Source of the DNA: Acidobacteriota bacterium
Lineage (GTDB): Bacteria > Acidobacteriota > Vicinamibacteria > Vicinamibacterales > SCN-69-37
Length of the DNA: 52,060 nucleotides
Assembly (NCBI GenBank): GCA_013203475.1
Contig: JABMNV010000063.1
Location: forward strand, 1-52,060
Direction: 5' to 3'
This document shows positions 1 to 9,036 of this stretch, piece by piece. Both the position numbers and the translations under genes were made by a program. Position 1 is the stretch's first letter. Each line of letters begins with the position of its first letter. The notes beneath the pieces are model-generated. The model saw nothing but the letters and a program-made list of their open reading frames with translations. It was not told where the DNA came from and did no database searches.

Positions 1-1112
1 ACGAAATCGTCCAGATGGAGGCCCTGGTCGCACAGGGCATGCTGGACGGCGCGTTCGGGCTGAGCACGGGTCTGTTCTATGTGCCGGGCGCCTTCACGCC
101 CACCAGCGAAGTGGTCGCCCTTGCCCGCGTCGCCGGACGCTTCGGTGGTGCCCACGTCTCACACCAGCGCGACGACGCCTCGAAGGTGCTGGACAGTGTG
201 CGCGAGACGATCCAGATCGGCGAAGAGGGCGGCCTGCCGACCCAGATCACACATCACAAGATCATCGGCAAACCCTACTGGGGACGCAGCGTCGACACAC
301 TCGCACTCATCGATGCGGCGAGAGCGCGCGGCGTGGACGCCACCAGCGATCAGTATCCCTACACGGCGTCGAGCACCAGCGTAACGTCGGCCCTGATGCC
401 CGCCTGGGCGCTCGAAGGCAGTCGAGAAGCACGACAGGCGCGACTCGACGACCCAATCACGCGCGAGCACGTTCTGGCTGACAGTCTCAGGATGATCCGC
501 GACGAGCGTGGCGGTGGAGCCCCGGCGAACGTGCAGTTCGCAAGCTGCGGCTTCGACCCTGCGCTCGCCGGCAAGACGCTGGCAGACCTGCTGCAGCAGA
601 AGGGCCTGTCGCTGACGCTCGAGCATGCCGCCGAAACGGTCGTCTGGATTGCTGAACAGGGTGGATGCCAAGGGATCTTCCACGCGATGAGCGAAGAGGA
701 TCTCGTCCGCATTCTGGTGCACCCGGCCACGATGGTCGCGTCAGACGGCGAAATACCGACGTTCGGTCGAGCGAATCCTCACCCGCGCAGCTACGGTACG
801 TTCGCGCGCGTGCTCGGTCGGTACGTGCGAGAACAGCAGGCGCTGACTCTTGAGGATGCGATCCGGAAGATGACGTCATTTCCGGCCGCGCGACTGCACC
901 TGCTCGACCGCGGCATCCTCCGCCCGGGCATGAAGGCAGACATCACAGTCTTCGATCCAGTGACGGTGGCCGACCGAGCGACCTTCCAGAATCCGCACCA
1001 GTACGCCGTCGGCTTCAGCACGGTCATCGTCAACGGGCACGTCGTCTTCGAGCAGGGAGAGATGACCGCTGCCCGGCCCGGCCGTGTCCTGTACGGACCT
1101 GGTAGACGCTAG
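1..1112 (+). CDS. N-acyl-D-amino-acid deacylase (D-aminoacylase family), 5'-truncated by window edge
   Basis: The reading frame is open from base 3, so the gene starts before the window; the visible part ends at TAG 1110-1112. The product matches the C-terminal two thirds of the D-aminoacylase/amidohydrolase family, which removes N-acyl groups from D-amino acids using a zinc-bound TIM-barrel site. Visible family marks are 'GLSTGLFYVPG', 'HVSHQRDD', 'ITHHKIIG', 'SDGEIPTFG' and the closing 'ADITVFDP' plus 'VNGHVVFEQGE' segment typical of the small beta domain in amidohydrolases. It converges with the suf operon, whose last stop lies 7 bases away. The exact substrate cannot be told from sequence; dihydroorotase-like or imidazolonepropionase-like relatives are less likely because of the C-terminal signature. 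Confidence 0.88.
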   Translation, partial: EIVQMEALVAQGMLDGAFGLSTGLFYVPGAFTPTSEVVALARVAGRFGGAHVSHQRDDASKVLDSVRETIQIGEEGGLPTQITHHKIIGKPYWGRSVDTLALIDAARARGVDATSDQYPYTASSTSVTSALMPAWALEGSREARQARLDDPITREHVLADSLRMIRDERGGGAPANVQFASCGFDPALAGKTLADLLQQKGLSLTLEHAAETVVWIAEQGGCQGIFHAMSEEDLVRILVHPATMVASDGEIPTFGRANPHPRSYGTFARVLGRYVREQQALTLEDAIRKMTSFPAARLHLLDRGILRPGMKADITVFDPVTVADRATFQNPHQYAVGFSTVIVNGHVVFEQGEMTAARPGRVLYGPGRR

Positions 1113-1119
1113 CCGCGAG

Positions 1120-1581
1120 CTACTCCGTCTTGGCCGGCTCCGGCGCGTTGGTGATCGCAGCTTTCAACGTGTGCCAAGGCAACGACGCGCACTTGACGCG
1201 GGCCGGAAACTCGCGGACACCGGCGAGCACGGCGAGCTTGCCGACGGCCGCCTCAGCGTCCTTGTCGATGGGCTCGTCGATGGGCGTGGTTACCATCAGG
1301 TGAAAGCGATCGAACAACGTGATGGCCTCGTCGAGCGTCATCCCCTTGACCGCGTCCGTCATCAGCGATGCCGACGACTTCGAGATGGCGCAGCCCGATC
1401 CTTCGAACGAGATGCCCGTAATGCGGTCGGCCTCGACCTTGAGTGACAACGTCAACCGATCGCCGCACAGCGGATTGTGTCCCTTGGCCGACTGTGTGGC
1501 GTCCGGCAGTGGTCCAAAGTTCCGGGGCCGCCGATTGTGGTCGAGGATGACCTCCTGGTAGAGGTCGTTCAGATCCTGCAT
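1120..1581 (-). CDS. sufU: SufU/IscU-type Fe-S cluster scaffold or sulfur acceptor
   Basis: This 153-residue NifU-N fold protein carries the three family cysteines at C39 (NPLCGD, with D41), C64 (GSGCAIS) and C131 (RVKCAS). The spacing between the second and third cysteine is longer than in IscU, which fits SufU, the zinc-dependent sulfur-transfer partner of SufS. It is the last gene of the minus-strand suf operon and begins directly after the sufT stop codon. In Gram-positive bacteria SufU stimulates SufS; the same role is inferred here because no sufE is visible in the cluster. The function could also include scaffold activity, which sequence does not decide. Confidence 0.92.
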   Translation of the reverse strand: MQDLNDLYQEVILDHNRRPRNFGPLPDATQSAKGHNPLCGDRLTLSLKVEADRITGISFEGSGCAISKSSASLMTDAVKGMTLDEAITLFDRFHLMVTTPIDEPIDKDAEAAVGKLAVLAGVREFPARVKCASLPWHTLKAAITNAPEPAKTE

Positions 1582-2199
1582 CTAAAAGAATCCCAGTGTG
1601 AGCTTGGCGGCCTCGGACATTCGGTCTTTGGTCCACGCCGGTTCCCACACAACCTCCACCTTGGCATCTTCAATCTCGGGCAGCGACTTCACCTTGAAGC
1701 GCACTTCGGCGGGAATCTGCTGCGCCGACGGACAGGCCGGGCTGGTCAGCGTCATGTTGATCAAGGCGTTGCGATCTGCGTCAACGATGATTTCGTAGAT
1801 CAGGCCGAGCTCGTAGATATCCACAGGAATTTCAGGGTCAAACACGGTCTTGATGACTTCGACAATCTTGCCCTGCAGCGCCGCAGTCTGTTCAGGGTCA
1901 AGCGGGCCGAATTCGAGCGTCTCCTTGGCCGACCCGGCGCCCGAGTCCGAACTCGCGTCGGCACTCGGCTTCGGGCTCGACTCAGGCTTCGGCGTCTTCA
2001 TGGCTTCCGGACTCCACGCATCCGGCGCCGTAAAAGGCGTTGACGAATGAGGTGGAGTCGCCACCTTGGACGCGGCACGGGCTTCCGAAGCCGTTGGCGT
2101 CGCAACCGGGGGAGACGCGGCAGGCTCGGCCTGCGCCCCGGTCGTCACGGCACCCGCCTCGTCTTCCTTCTTGCCTGTGAGAAATGAAAACATGCCCAT
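1582..2199 (-). CDS. sufT: SufT: DUF59/MIP18 family Fe-S maturation protein
   Basis: About 205 residues. The N-terminal 85 or so residues are rich in Ala, Ser, Pro and Glu and probably disordered; the C-terminal half is a DUF59 (MIP18) domain with 'YDPEIPVDIYELGLIY'-like features (FDPEIPVDIYELG), 'INMTLTSPACPSAQ' and 'VWEPAWTKDRMSE'. DUF59 proteins in suf operons (SufT) help mature Fe-S proteins under high demand. The frame is open further upstream, but the ATG at 2199, 7 bases after the sufS stop with a GGGA in the sufS end, is the best start; ATG 2193 is the alternative. Next to sufS and sufU it is clearly part of the operon. Confidence 0.88.
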   Translation of the reverse strand: MGMFSFLTGKKEDEAGAVTTGAQAEPAASPPVATPTASEARAASKVATPPHSSTPFTAPDAWSPEAMKTPKPESSPKPSADASSDSGAGSAKETLEFGPLDPEQTAALQGKIVEVIKTVFDPEIPVDIYELGLIYEIIVDADRNALINMTLTSPACPSAQQIPAEVRFKVKSLPEIEDAKVEVVWEPAWTKDRMSEAAKLTLGFF

Positions 2200-2206
2200 C
2201 GTGTGT

Positions 2207-3460
2207 TTATCCCAGTAATTGTCGAACCCGTGCCAGCGCTCCCACCAGCGCATCCACATCGTCTGTGGTGTTATACATGGCCAACGACGCACGTGCGGTC
2301 GCTGGAATTCCGTACCGATCCATGACCGGCTGCGCGCAGTGATGTCCAGTTCGAATGGCGACGCCCTCGCGGTCCACTATCGTACCGATGTCGTGAGGAT
2401 GAATGTCGTCGATCACAAACGACACGACGCTCGCCTTGTGTTTCGCGGTGCCAATGATCTTCAATCCAGGCACGGCTGACAGCTGAGCGGTCGCATAGGC
2501 GAGCACGGCGGACTCATGCGCCCCGATCGCGTCAAACCCGATGCTCTGTACAAAGTCAAGCGCCGCGCCCAGGGCAATAGCGTCCGCGATATTCGGCGTC
2601 CCGGCCTCGAATTTGTACGGCAACTCGTTCCATTCGCTCTTTTCGAATGTCACGGAACTAATCATGTCGCCGCCGCCCAGAAACGGCGGCATCGCCTGCA
2701 GAACCGACTCGCGGCCATAAAGCACGCCGATGCCGGTCGGACCGTAGACCTTGTGGCCGGTGAACACATAGAAGTCGGGGTCCAGGGCCTGAACATCGAC
2801 GGCCTGATGGTAGGCCGCCTGCGATCCGTCAATCAGAACCGTCGCGCCCACGCTGCGGGCCATCTTCACCATGTCGCCGACCGGATTGATGGTGCCCAGG
2901 GCGTTGGACATGTGCGTCACGGCGAGCATGCGCGTCTTTGGCGTGAGCATCCGCGCGAACTCGTCCATGACGACGTCACCGTAATCATCAATGGGCGCCA
3001 CGCGCAAGATTGCCCCCGTCCGCGCGCACGCCATCTGCCAGGGCACGATATTTGAGTGGTGCTCCATCGCAGTGATGAGCACTTCATCACCGGCGTTGAG
3101 CTGCCAGTCACCCCACGCCCGCGCCACGAGATTGATGCTCTCGGTGGCGTTGCGTGTGAACACAATCTCCCGGTCTGATCGCGCGTTCACAAAGCGCTGC
3201 ACGGTCTTTCGGGCCGACTCAAACGCCGCCGTGGCGCGCTCGCTCAGCGCGTGGACACCGCGATGGACGTTGGCGTTGTCATGCGCGTAGTAGCTGACCA
3301 GGGCGTCGATGACCGCTTGCGGCTTCTGCGTCGTGGCCGCGTTGTCGAGATAGACCAGCGGCTTGCCGTGCACCTGCTGCTGCAGGGCGGGAAACAGCGC
3401 ACGAATCGCCGCGACGTCAAAGATGGCAGGCGGTGCCGCCGGAGCCGGGTGGATTCTCAT
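2207..3460 (-). CDS. sufS: SufS: group II cysteine desulfurase
   Basis: A 417-residue PLP enzyme that removes sulfur from L-cysteine and holds it as a persulfide for Fe-S assembly. Visible landmarks are the conserved 'YLDNAATTQKP' start (residues 37-47), 'EHHSN' (133-137), the PLP lysine K237 in 'TGHKVYGP', and the persulfide cysteine C375 in 'RTGHHCAQP', which is the SufS-type (group II) arrangement. The start codon overlaps the sufD stop by four bases (ATGA), indicating translational coupling. Length and motifs are normal for the family. Confidence 0.96.
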   Translation of the reverse strand: MRIHPAPAAPPAIFDVAAIRALFPALQQQVHGKPLVYLDNAATTQKPQAVIDALVSYYAHDNANVHRGVHALSERATAAFESARKTVQRFVNARSDREIVFTRNATESINLVARAWGDWQLNAGDEVLITAMEHHSNIVPWQMACARTGAILRVAPIDDYGDVVMDEFARMLTPKTRMLAVTHMSNALGTINPVGDMVKMARSVGATVLIDGSQAAYHQAVDVQALDPDFYVFTGHKVYGPTGIGVLYGRESVLQAMPPFLGGGDMISSVTFEKSEWNELPYKFEAGTPNIADAIALGAALDFVQSIGFDAIGAHESAVLAYATAQLSAVPGLKIIGTAKHKASVVSFVIDDIHPHDIGTIVDREGVAIRTGHHCAQPVMDRYGIPATARASLAMYNTTDDVDALVGALARVRQLLG

Positions 3461-4761
3461 GACGGCAAATGCAATTTCTCAAGCAGCAACGCCTCGAGCC
3501 GGGCGCGCACGACTTCGTTCGCCACACCATTGAGCACATCGCTGGCGAACGCGTGAATCAACATGTTGCGTGCGTCTTTTTCACTGATGCCACGCGCACG
3601 CAAATAGAACAGTCCATCTTCATCGAGCTGGCCAATCGTCGCCCCATGCGTGCACTTGACGTCGTCAGCAAAGATCTCGAGCTGCGGCTTCGTGTTAATC
3701 GTAGCGTCAGGCGACAGGAGCAGTGCCTTGTTCGTCTGTTTCGCGTCGGTCTTCTGTGCGTCTGGACGCACGATGATTTTGCCGTTAAAGACCGCCTTGG
3801 AACGACCAGACAAAATGCCTTTGTAGATCTCGTGACTGGGGCAATGCGCCTGCGCGTGATCGATGGTGGTGTGGGTGTCCACGAGTGTGTCGCCGTCTGC
3901 AACGTAGAGGCCGTTCAGCGTGCACTCGGCGCCCTCGCCCGCCATCGTCGCAGTGATGTCGTTGCGCGCAATCCGTCCGCCGAACGTGATGGCTCGCGAA
4001 GCGAACGTACTCGAACGGTGGAGATGCACGAACGTACTCGCCAGATGGAACGCCTGAGCGGTCTCGCGCTGAATCTTCACGTGGTCCACGACCGCTCCCG
4101 GTCCCAACATAACCTCGGTCACCGCCGTCGTCAGCACCGACGAGGTCCCGAGGCCGGCGTAGCTCTCGACCAGTGACACCTGCGACTGTTCGCCGGCCAC
4201 CACCATCAGACGCGGCGCGACCAACGCCGGTGTTGATCCGGGCGCCGAGAGGAACAAGACGTGGATGGGTTCAGTGATGACGGCCTTCGGATCGACATGC
4301 ACAAAGATACCGTCCTCAAAGAAGGCGGTATTCAGAGAAACGAACGCGTGATCGCTCTTGAGGCTCGGGCCATCAAGAGACTCGTGCGCGGCCAGTGCCT
4401 CGACAAAGGTCGAAATCGTCACGCCCGCCGGCAAATCCTTGAGCGAAGACAGTGCGGGAGCAAAGCGTCCATTGACGACCACGGCCTGAAGGCGCAAACT
4501 GTCGCCGAACAGAAACGGCTCGAGCGTCTCGGCGCTGACCGATGCGTCTTCGTTGACGCGCTGGAACGGCGTCGCGGCCACGGGAGCCACGTTCGTGAAC
4601 TTCCACTCTTCGTCTCTTGTGGTCGGAAATCCTCGCTCCAAGAATCGACCAAATGCCGCCGACCTGGCCGTTCGCAGCCACTCTGGCCCAAACGCGGGCG
4701 TGGTGCGGAAGCGTTCAAATGCGGCGGCGTACGTCTCCTGGCGTTCTGCAACCTGCGCCAT
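3457..4761 (-). CDS. sufD: SufD: Fe-S cluster assembly complex subunit
   Basis: A 434-residue SufD/SufB-type right-handed beta-helix protein. The C-terminal half has the family pattern 'GRSKAVFNGKIIV', 'TDAKQTNKALLLS', 'PQLEIFADDVKCTHGATIGQ' and 'YLRARGISEKDARNML', which includes the conserved Cys-Thr-His triad of the SufBC2D scaffold. SufD pairs with SufB and SufC to build clusters and take up iron. It starts 2 bases after sufC and overlaps sufS by four bases. Confidence 0.95.
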   Translation of the reverse strand: MAQVAERQETYAAAFERFRTTPAFGPEWLRTARSAAFGRFLERGFPTTRDEEWKFTNVAPVAATPFQRVNEDASVSAETLEPFLFGDSLRLQAVVVNGRFAPALSSLKDLPAGVTISTFVEALAAHESLDGPSLKSDHAFVSLNTAFFEDGIFVHVDPKAVITEPIHVLFLSAPGSTPALVAPRLMVVAGEQSQVSLVESYAGLGTSSVLTTAVTEVMLGPGAVVDHVKIQRETAQAFHLASTFVHLHRSSTFASRAITFGGRIARNDITATMAGEGAECTLNGLYVADGDTLVDTHTTIDHAQAHCPSHEIYKGILSGRSKAVFNGKIIVRPDAQKTDAKQTNKALLLSPDATINTKPQLEIFADDVKCTHGATIGQLDEDGLFYLRARGISEKDARNMLIHAFASDVLNGVANEVVRARLEALLLEKLHLPS

Positions 4762-4763
4762 GG

Positions 4764-5525
4764 TTACGCCCCGGCTCCAGCCACAGCATCAATCCAGCCA
4801 TAGCCTTTTTCTTCAAGTTCCAGGGCCAGTTCCTTGCCGCCAGACCTGACGATGCGGCCGCCACTGAGTACGTGCACAAAGTCAGGCACGATGTAGTCGA
4901 GCAACCGTTGATAGTGGGTGACAACGACGATGGCCCGGTCAGGGCTACGCAACGCGTTCACACCGTTGGCGACGACACGAAGGGCGTCGATATCGAGCCC
5001 TGAATCCGTTTCGTCGAGCACGGCCAGCTTCGGCTCGAGCACGGCCATCTGGAAGATCTCGTTGCGCTTCTTTTCGCCGCCAGAGAACCCTTCATTGACG
5101 GCGCGATGCAGCATGGACTGATCCATCTCGAGGAGGCTCGCCTTCTCGCGAATCAGCGTCATGAACTCCACCGCGTCGAGTTCCTGCTCACCACGGTGTT
5201 TGCGAACCGCGTTGAGCGCGGCTTTCAGGAAATAGGCGTTGTTCACGCCAGGAATTTCCACCGGGTACTGGAACGCCATGAAGACGCCTTCACACGCGCG
5301 CTCTTCCGGAGCCATATCGAGCAGGTCTTTGCCGTTGTAGGTAATCGAGCCGCCCGTGACCGCGTACCCAGGGTGGCCCGAGAGCGCCCGGGCGAGTGTA
5401 CTTTTGCCTGAGCCGTTGGGGCCCATGATGGCGTGCACTTCGCCGGCATTGACGGACAGATTAAGGCTCTTGAGGATGTCTTTATCCTCGGCCGACACGC
5501 AGAGATCTTTGATTTCAAGCAACAT
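4764..5525 (-). CDS. sufC: SufC: ABC-type ATPase of the Fe-S assembly complex
   Basis: A 253-residue soluble ABC ATPase. Walker A is GPNGSGKS at residues 35-42, the SufC-type signature is 'GFSGGEKKRNE', Walker B is 'LAVLDETDSGLD', and the switch histidine is in 'VVVTHYQRLLDYI'. SufC drives shape changes of SufB and SufD. The frame extends upstream, but the ATG at 5525 lies 2 bases after the sufB stop and gives the standard 'MLLEIKDL' N-terminus, so it is chosen as the start. Confidence 0.96.
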   Translation of the reverse strand: MLLEIKDLCVSAEDKDILKSLNLSVNAGEVHAIMGPNGSGKSTLARALSGHPGYAVTGGSITYNGKDLLDMAPEERACEGVFMAFQYPVEIPGVNNAYFLKAALNAVRKHRGEQELDAVEFMTLIREKASLLEMDQSMLHRAVNEGFSGGEKKRNEIFQMAVLEPKLAVLDETDSGLDIDALRVVANGVNALRSPDRAIVVVTHYQRLLDYIVPDFVHVLSGGRIVRSGGKELALELEEKGYGWIDAVAGAGA

Positions 5526-5527
5526 GA

Positions 5528-6970
5528 CTAACCGACGCTTCCTTCCAGGCTGATCGAGAGTAATTTCTGGGCTTCCACAGCGAACTCCATCGGGAGCTCG
5601 CGGAACACTTCTTTGCAAAAGCCGCTGACAATCATGTTCACCGCGTCTTCGGTCGCAATGCCCCGCTGCTGGCAGTAGAAGATCTGGTCTTCACCGATCT
5701 TCGACGTAGAGGCCTCATGCTCGACGATAGACGACGTGTTCTTGATTTCGAGATAGGGGAACGTGTGTGCGCCGCACTTGTCGCCGATCAGGAGCGAGTC
5801 GCACTGTGAATAGTTCCTGGCGCCATGGGCGTTCTTGCCGATTTTCACCGCGCCGCGATAGGTGTTCTGGCCCTTGCCCGCAGAGATGCCCTTGGACACG
5901 ATCGTGCTGCGCGTGTTCTTGCCAATGTGGATCATCTTCGTGCCGGTGTCGGCCTGCTGACGATTGTTGGTCGTGGCCACCGAATAGAACTCGCCGACCG
6001 AGTTGTCACCTTGGAGGATGCAGCTGGGATATTTCCAGGTAATCGCAGAACCAGTTTCCACCTGCGTCCACGTGATCTTTGCGTCGGTCATCGCTTTGCC
6101 GCGCTTGGTCACGAAGTTGTAGATGCCCCCCTTGCCGTTCTTGTCGCCCGGGTACCAGTTCTGAATCGTGGAGTACTTGATCGTCGCACGGTCGAGCGCA
6201 ACCAGTTCGACCACGGCGGCGTGCAGTTGATGCTCGTCGCGCATGGGCGCTGTGCAGCCTTCGAGGTAGCTCACATGGGAGCCCTCGTCGGCCACGATCA
6301 GGGTGCGTTCGAACTGGCCCGTGTTCTTCGCGTTGATCCGGAAGTAGGTGGACAGTTCCATCGGGCACTTGACGCCCTTGGGAATGTAGACAAATGACCC
6401 GTCGCTGAAGACCGCCGAGTTGAGCGTGGCAAAAAAGTTGTCGGTGTACGGCACGACCGAACCGAGATACTGCCTGATCAACTCCGGGTGGTCCTTCACG
6501 GCTTCTGAGAACGAACAGAAAATGACGCCCATTTCTCCGAGTTTCGCGCGGAAGGTGGTGGCCACCGAGACGCTGTCAAACACGGCGTCCACGGCCACGT
6601 TCGCCAGCATCTTCTGCTCTTCGAGAGGAATGCCCAGCTTTGCAAACGTCGCCAGCACTTCGGGATCGACCTCATCGAGGCTCGCCAGTTGAGGCTTGGC
6701 CTTGGGAGCCGAGTAGTAACTGACGGCCTGGTAGTCAATCGGCTCAATCTGCAGGTTGTGCCACGTCGGCTCGGCCATGTCCTGCCATGCGCGGAACGCC
6801 TTGAGCCGGAACTCCAGCATCCACTCCGGCTCGTTCTTCTTCGCCGAGATGCCGCGGACGACCGTCTCGTTCAGCCCCGGAGGGAACGTGTCGGACTCGA
6901 GGATGGTTTCCCAGCCGTACTTGTACTCGCGGGTGGCTAGTTGTTCGATGCTTTCTTCGGTGGTTTCCAT
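5528..6970 (-). CDS. sufB: SufB: Fe-S cluster scaffold subunit
   Basis: A 480-residue SufB. Family marks include 'EYKYGWET' near the N-terminus, '[25 protein letters not shown]', '[22 protein letters not shown]', '[21 protein letters not shown]', '[14 protein letters not shown]' and '[21 protein letters not shown]', where conserved Cys and Glu residues bind the nascent cluster. The ATG at 6970 is chosen because upstream codons in this frame translate the heptamer repeat in the sufA-sufB gap and have no family match. No strong ribosome binding site is visible before it, so this start may depend on translation of sufA. Confidence 0.95.
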   Translation of the reverse strand: METTEESIEQLATREYKYGWETILESDTFPPGLNETVVRGISAKKNEPEWMLEFRLKAFRAWQDMAEPTWHNLQIEPIDYQAVSYYSAPKAKPQLASLDEVDPEVLATFAKLGIPLEEQKMLANVAVDAVFDSVSVATTFRAKLGEMGVIFCSFSEAVKDHPELIRQYLGSVVPYTDNFFATLNSAVFSDGSFVYIPKGVKCPMELSTYFRINAKNTGQFERTLIVADEGSHVSYLEGCTAPMRDEHQLHAAVVELVALDRATIKYSTIQNWYPGDKNGKGGIYNFVTKRGKAMTDAKITWTQVETGSAITWKYPSCILQGDNSVGEFYSVATTNNRQQADTGTKMIHIGKNTRSTIVSKGISAGKGQNTYRGAVKIGKNAHGARNYSQCDSLLIGDKCGAHTFPYLEIKNTSSIVEHEASTSKIGEDQIFYCQQRGIATEDAVNMIVSGFCKEVFRELPMEFAVEAQKLLSISLEGSVG

Positions 6971-6979
6971 AGGTAACTC

Positions 6980-7013
6980 GGTGCTCAGTGCTTGGTGCTC
7001 AGTGCTGGGTGCT
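6980..7013. repeat. Heptamer AGCAC array between sufA and sufB
   Basis: Read on the minus strand, this gap is a chain of 7-base units NNAGCAC: (AG)CAC, CCAGCAC, TGAGCAC, CAAGCAC, TGAGCAC, CGAG. It begins at the first base after the sufA stop codon and ends about 9 bases before the sufB ATG. The same unit recurs at 39285-39325 and 51561-51583. No coding role is likely. Confidence 0.8.
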
Positions 7014-7340
7014 TCATGTGGTTGAGAACGACGTCCCGCAGCCGCACGTCTGCTTGGCGTTGGGGTTCTGGAACACAAATCCACGGCTGACCAGGCTCGT
7101 GTCGTAGTCAAGCGTGGTGCCATTGAGCAGTCGATGACTCCGGGGATCAACCCAGACCTTCACGCCATCGGGCCCTTCAAATACCAGGTCATCGGCTCCG
7201 GGAGCAGCTTCCCACTCAAACAGGTACTCGAACCCAGAGCAGCCCCCGGCTTTGATTCCCAGACGGAGCCCTTGGACGCCTTCCTGCTTGGTCAACAATT
7301 TCTTCATCTGCGTGGCTGCCGTGGTCGTGACTGCAATCAT
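7014..7340 (-). CDS. sufA: A-type Fe-S carrier (SufA/ErpA/HesB family)
   Basis: A 108-residue HesB-fold protein with the three family cysteines at C34 (GGCSGFEY), C99 and C101 (TCGCG). A-type carriers move assembled Fe-S clusters from the SUF scaffold to client proteins. It is the second gene of the operon, overlapping the rrf2 stop by four bases. SufA and ErpA cannot be told apart from sequence alone; the operon position favours the SUF-dedicated carrier. Confidence 0.92.
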   Translation of the reverse strand: MIAVTTTAATQMKKLLTKQEGVQGLRLGIKAGGCSGFEYLFEWEAAPGADDLVFEGPDGVKVWVDPRSHRLLNGTTLDYDTSLVSRGFVFQNPNAKQTCGCGTSFSTT

Positions 7341-7804
7341 GATCGCCTCACCATCTGAATCGGTACCGCCTGCTCTGAGAGAGCCGGAACGGGCGTCGCC
7401 ATTTCCATGGCCAGTTCGGCGACGGACGTGGCCGCCAAAGTGGCCACGATTCGGTCCTTGATCCGCCAGAGCGGATCACGAATGTTGCATTTTGAGTACT
7501 GGTCGCAGCTGTGATCCTCTTCCGAGCACGCCGTCACCATCAGTGGGCCATCGACGGCCTGAATCACATCCGCCACTGATATGCTCGCTGCAGGTCTGGC
7601 CAGCGCATATCCGCCCCGAATGCCCTGCTGCGACTCCAACAAACGGCCCCGAACCAGCTTTTGGAGCACCTTGGCCAGCAATTCCGCTGGAATGTCGTAA
7701 GACTCGGCCAGCTCACGGGCCGATACGGAGCCCCGGTCTGCATTGGCTGCCAGATGCCGCATGGCGAGCAGCGCGTAGTCGGTTTTCTTGGAGAGCCGTA
7801 ACAT
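7337..7804 (-). CDS. Rrf2-family regulator of the suf operon (IscR/SufR-like)
   Basis: A 155-residue winged-helix Rrf2 protein: 'KTDYALLAMRHLA' at residues 7-19, a recognition region near 30-60, 'GIRGGYALARP' (61-71) as the wing, and three cysteines C93, C100 and C106 that would ligate an Fe-S cluster (pattern C-x6-C-x5-C, as in IscR). Proteins of this kind sense Fe-S status and control suf or isc transcription. It is the first gene of the operon and overlaps sufA by four bases, so it most likely controls its own operon. An AGAGG motif lies upstream of the ATG. Confidence 0.92.
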   Translation of the reverse strand: MLRLSKKTDYALLAMRHLAANADRGSVSARELAESYDIPAELLAKVLQKLVRGRLLESQQGIRGGYALARPAASISVADVIQAVDGPLMVTACSEEDHSCDQYSKCNIRDPLWRIKDRIVATLAATSVAELAMEMATPVPALSEQAVPIQMVRRS

Positions 7805-7837
7805 TCGCGAGCCTCTTGGGGATTCGGCCGACTCCTG

Positions 7838-7890
7838 ATGTCCGACCGAACCAGTCCATATTAGAGGTACGGACTCGTTGTTGCAAGTCC
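7838..7890. promoter_or_regulatory. Candidate Rrf2 operator dyads around the suf promoter
   Basis: A perfect inverted repeat GGACT (7871-7875) and AGTCC (7886-7890) with a 10-base gap spans the promoter spacer and touches the -35. Just downstream of the -10, minus-strand GACT-GGTTC-GGTC resembles the GACT-N5-AGTC core of type 1 IscR sites with one mismatch in the core. Either could be the autoregulatory site of the Rrf2 protein; this is inference from position and symmetry. Confidence 0.4.
7858..7886 (-). promoter_or_regulatory. Sigma70-type promoter of the suf operon
   Basis: On the minus strand there is a -35 TTGCAA (7881-7886) and a -10 TAATAT (7858-7863) with an exact 17-base spacer. Transcription would begin near 7851, giving a leader of about 47 bases before the rrf2 ATG at 7804. 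This is the best promoter in the window. Confidence 0.72.
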
Positions 7891-7908
7891 CGGACGATTC
7901 ACATGGGT

Positions 7909-9030
7909 CTAGGAATGCCCGGCCATGCGCCAGGCCTGGATGCCGCCCGTCAGGTTGACGGCGTCATAACCTTCCTCGCGCAGTGCCGCGGTCACCCGGG
8001 CGCTTCGGGCACCCGACTGGCACTGGACGACCACGGGGCGGTCTTTGGGCAACTGCTCCAACTGCCCCATCACCACGCCCATCGGTATCAGCACGGCGCC
8101 CTCGATTCGGGCAGACGCGTGCTCAAACGGCTCGCGTACATCAATCAACATGTGAGGCTGTTTTGCCTCGCGCCACTGGTGCAACTCGTCAACGGTGATG
8201 GCATCTCGCATAGGTACAGCAGTGTCGCACACCTGATCGTAGGCCACGAGCGTACGAATGGTCGGCGCGTCACCACAGACCGGGCATTCGGGATCTCGCG
8301 ACAGCGAAATCTCCCGGAATCTCATTCGCAGCGCGTCATAGAGCAGCAGCCGTCCGACGAGCAGCTCGCCGATGCCCGTGATGAGTTTGATGGCTTCCGT
8401 GGCTTGGATCGTGCCAATGATGCCTGGGAGCACGCCCAGGACTCCGGCTTCCGCGCAGTTCGGGATCAACCCATCAGGCGGCGGTTCCGGATGCAGGCAC
8501 CGATAACACGGCCCGCCGGGTGCCGCGAACACGGCCGCCTGCCCTTCGAACCGGAAGATGCTGCCGTACACGTTCGGAGTCCCGGTCATCACACACACGT
8601 CGTTGACCAGATATCGGGTCGGAAAATTGTCGGTGCCATCGATGACGACGTCGTAGGCGTCGACGAGTCGCCGGGCATTCTCCACGGCGAACAGTTCTTC
8701 GTGGAGTTCGAGCGCCACATCAGGATTGATCTCACGGATAGCATTGGCCGCCGACGTCAGCTTCGATCGGCCCACGTCAGAGGTGCCGTGGATGATCTGG
8801 CGATGCAGGTTGGTTTCGTCAACGACGTCAGCGTCGACCAGGCCCAACGTGCCCACGCCTGCTGCCGCGAGATACAACGCGGCTGGAGACCCCAGGCCAC
8901 CCACACCAATGAGCAGCACCCGCGCATCGATCAGCTTCTGCTGTCCCTCTCGACCCAATTCGGGAAGCAGAAGGTGTCGGGCATATCGAAGCGCGTCGGG
9001 CGAAGCCATACGCCGATAGTAGCTCAGCAT
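7909..9030 (-). CDS. MoeB/ThiF-type adenylyltransferase fused to a rhodanese domain
   Basis: A 373-residue E1-like enzyme (MoeZ/MoeBR type). The first 260 or so residues hold the Rossmann nucleotide motif GVGGLG (42-47), the adenylation loop 'NLHRQIIH', 'DGTDNFPTRYLVND', and the zinc pairs CYRC and CPVC. The C-terminal rhodanese domain carries the sulfur-accepting cysteine C337 in CQSGARSAR. Such proteins adenylate and thiolate the C-terminus of small sulfur carriers (MoaD, ThiS or CysO) for molybdopterin, thiamin or cysteine synthesis; which carrier is not visible here. ATG 9030 lies 6 bases after the preceding stop; ATG 9009 is a plausible alternative start. The gene lies downstream of the nucleotidyltransferase on the same strand. 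Confidence 0.92.
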   Translation of the reverse strand: MLSYYRRMASPDALRYARHLLLPELGREGQQKLIDARVLLIGVGGLGSPAALYLAAAGVGTLGLVDADVVDETNLHRQIIHGTSDVGRSKLTSAANAIREINPDVALELHEELFAVENARRLVDAYDVVIDGTDNFPTRYLVNDVCVMTGTPNVYGSIFRFEGQAAVFAAPGGPCYRCLHPEPPPDGLIPNCAEAGVLGVLPGIIGTIQATEAIKLITGIGELLVGRLLLYDALRMRFREISLSRDPECPVCGDAPTIRTLVAYDQVCDTAVPMRDAITVDELHQWREAKQPHMLIDVREPFEHASARIEGAVLIPMGVVMGQLEQLPKDRPVVVQCQSGARSARVTAALREEGYDAVNLTGGIQAWRMAGHS

Positions 9031-9036
9031 ACATGC

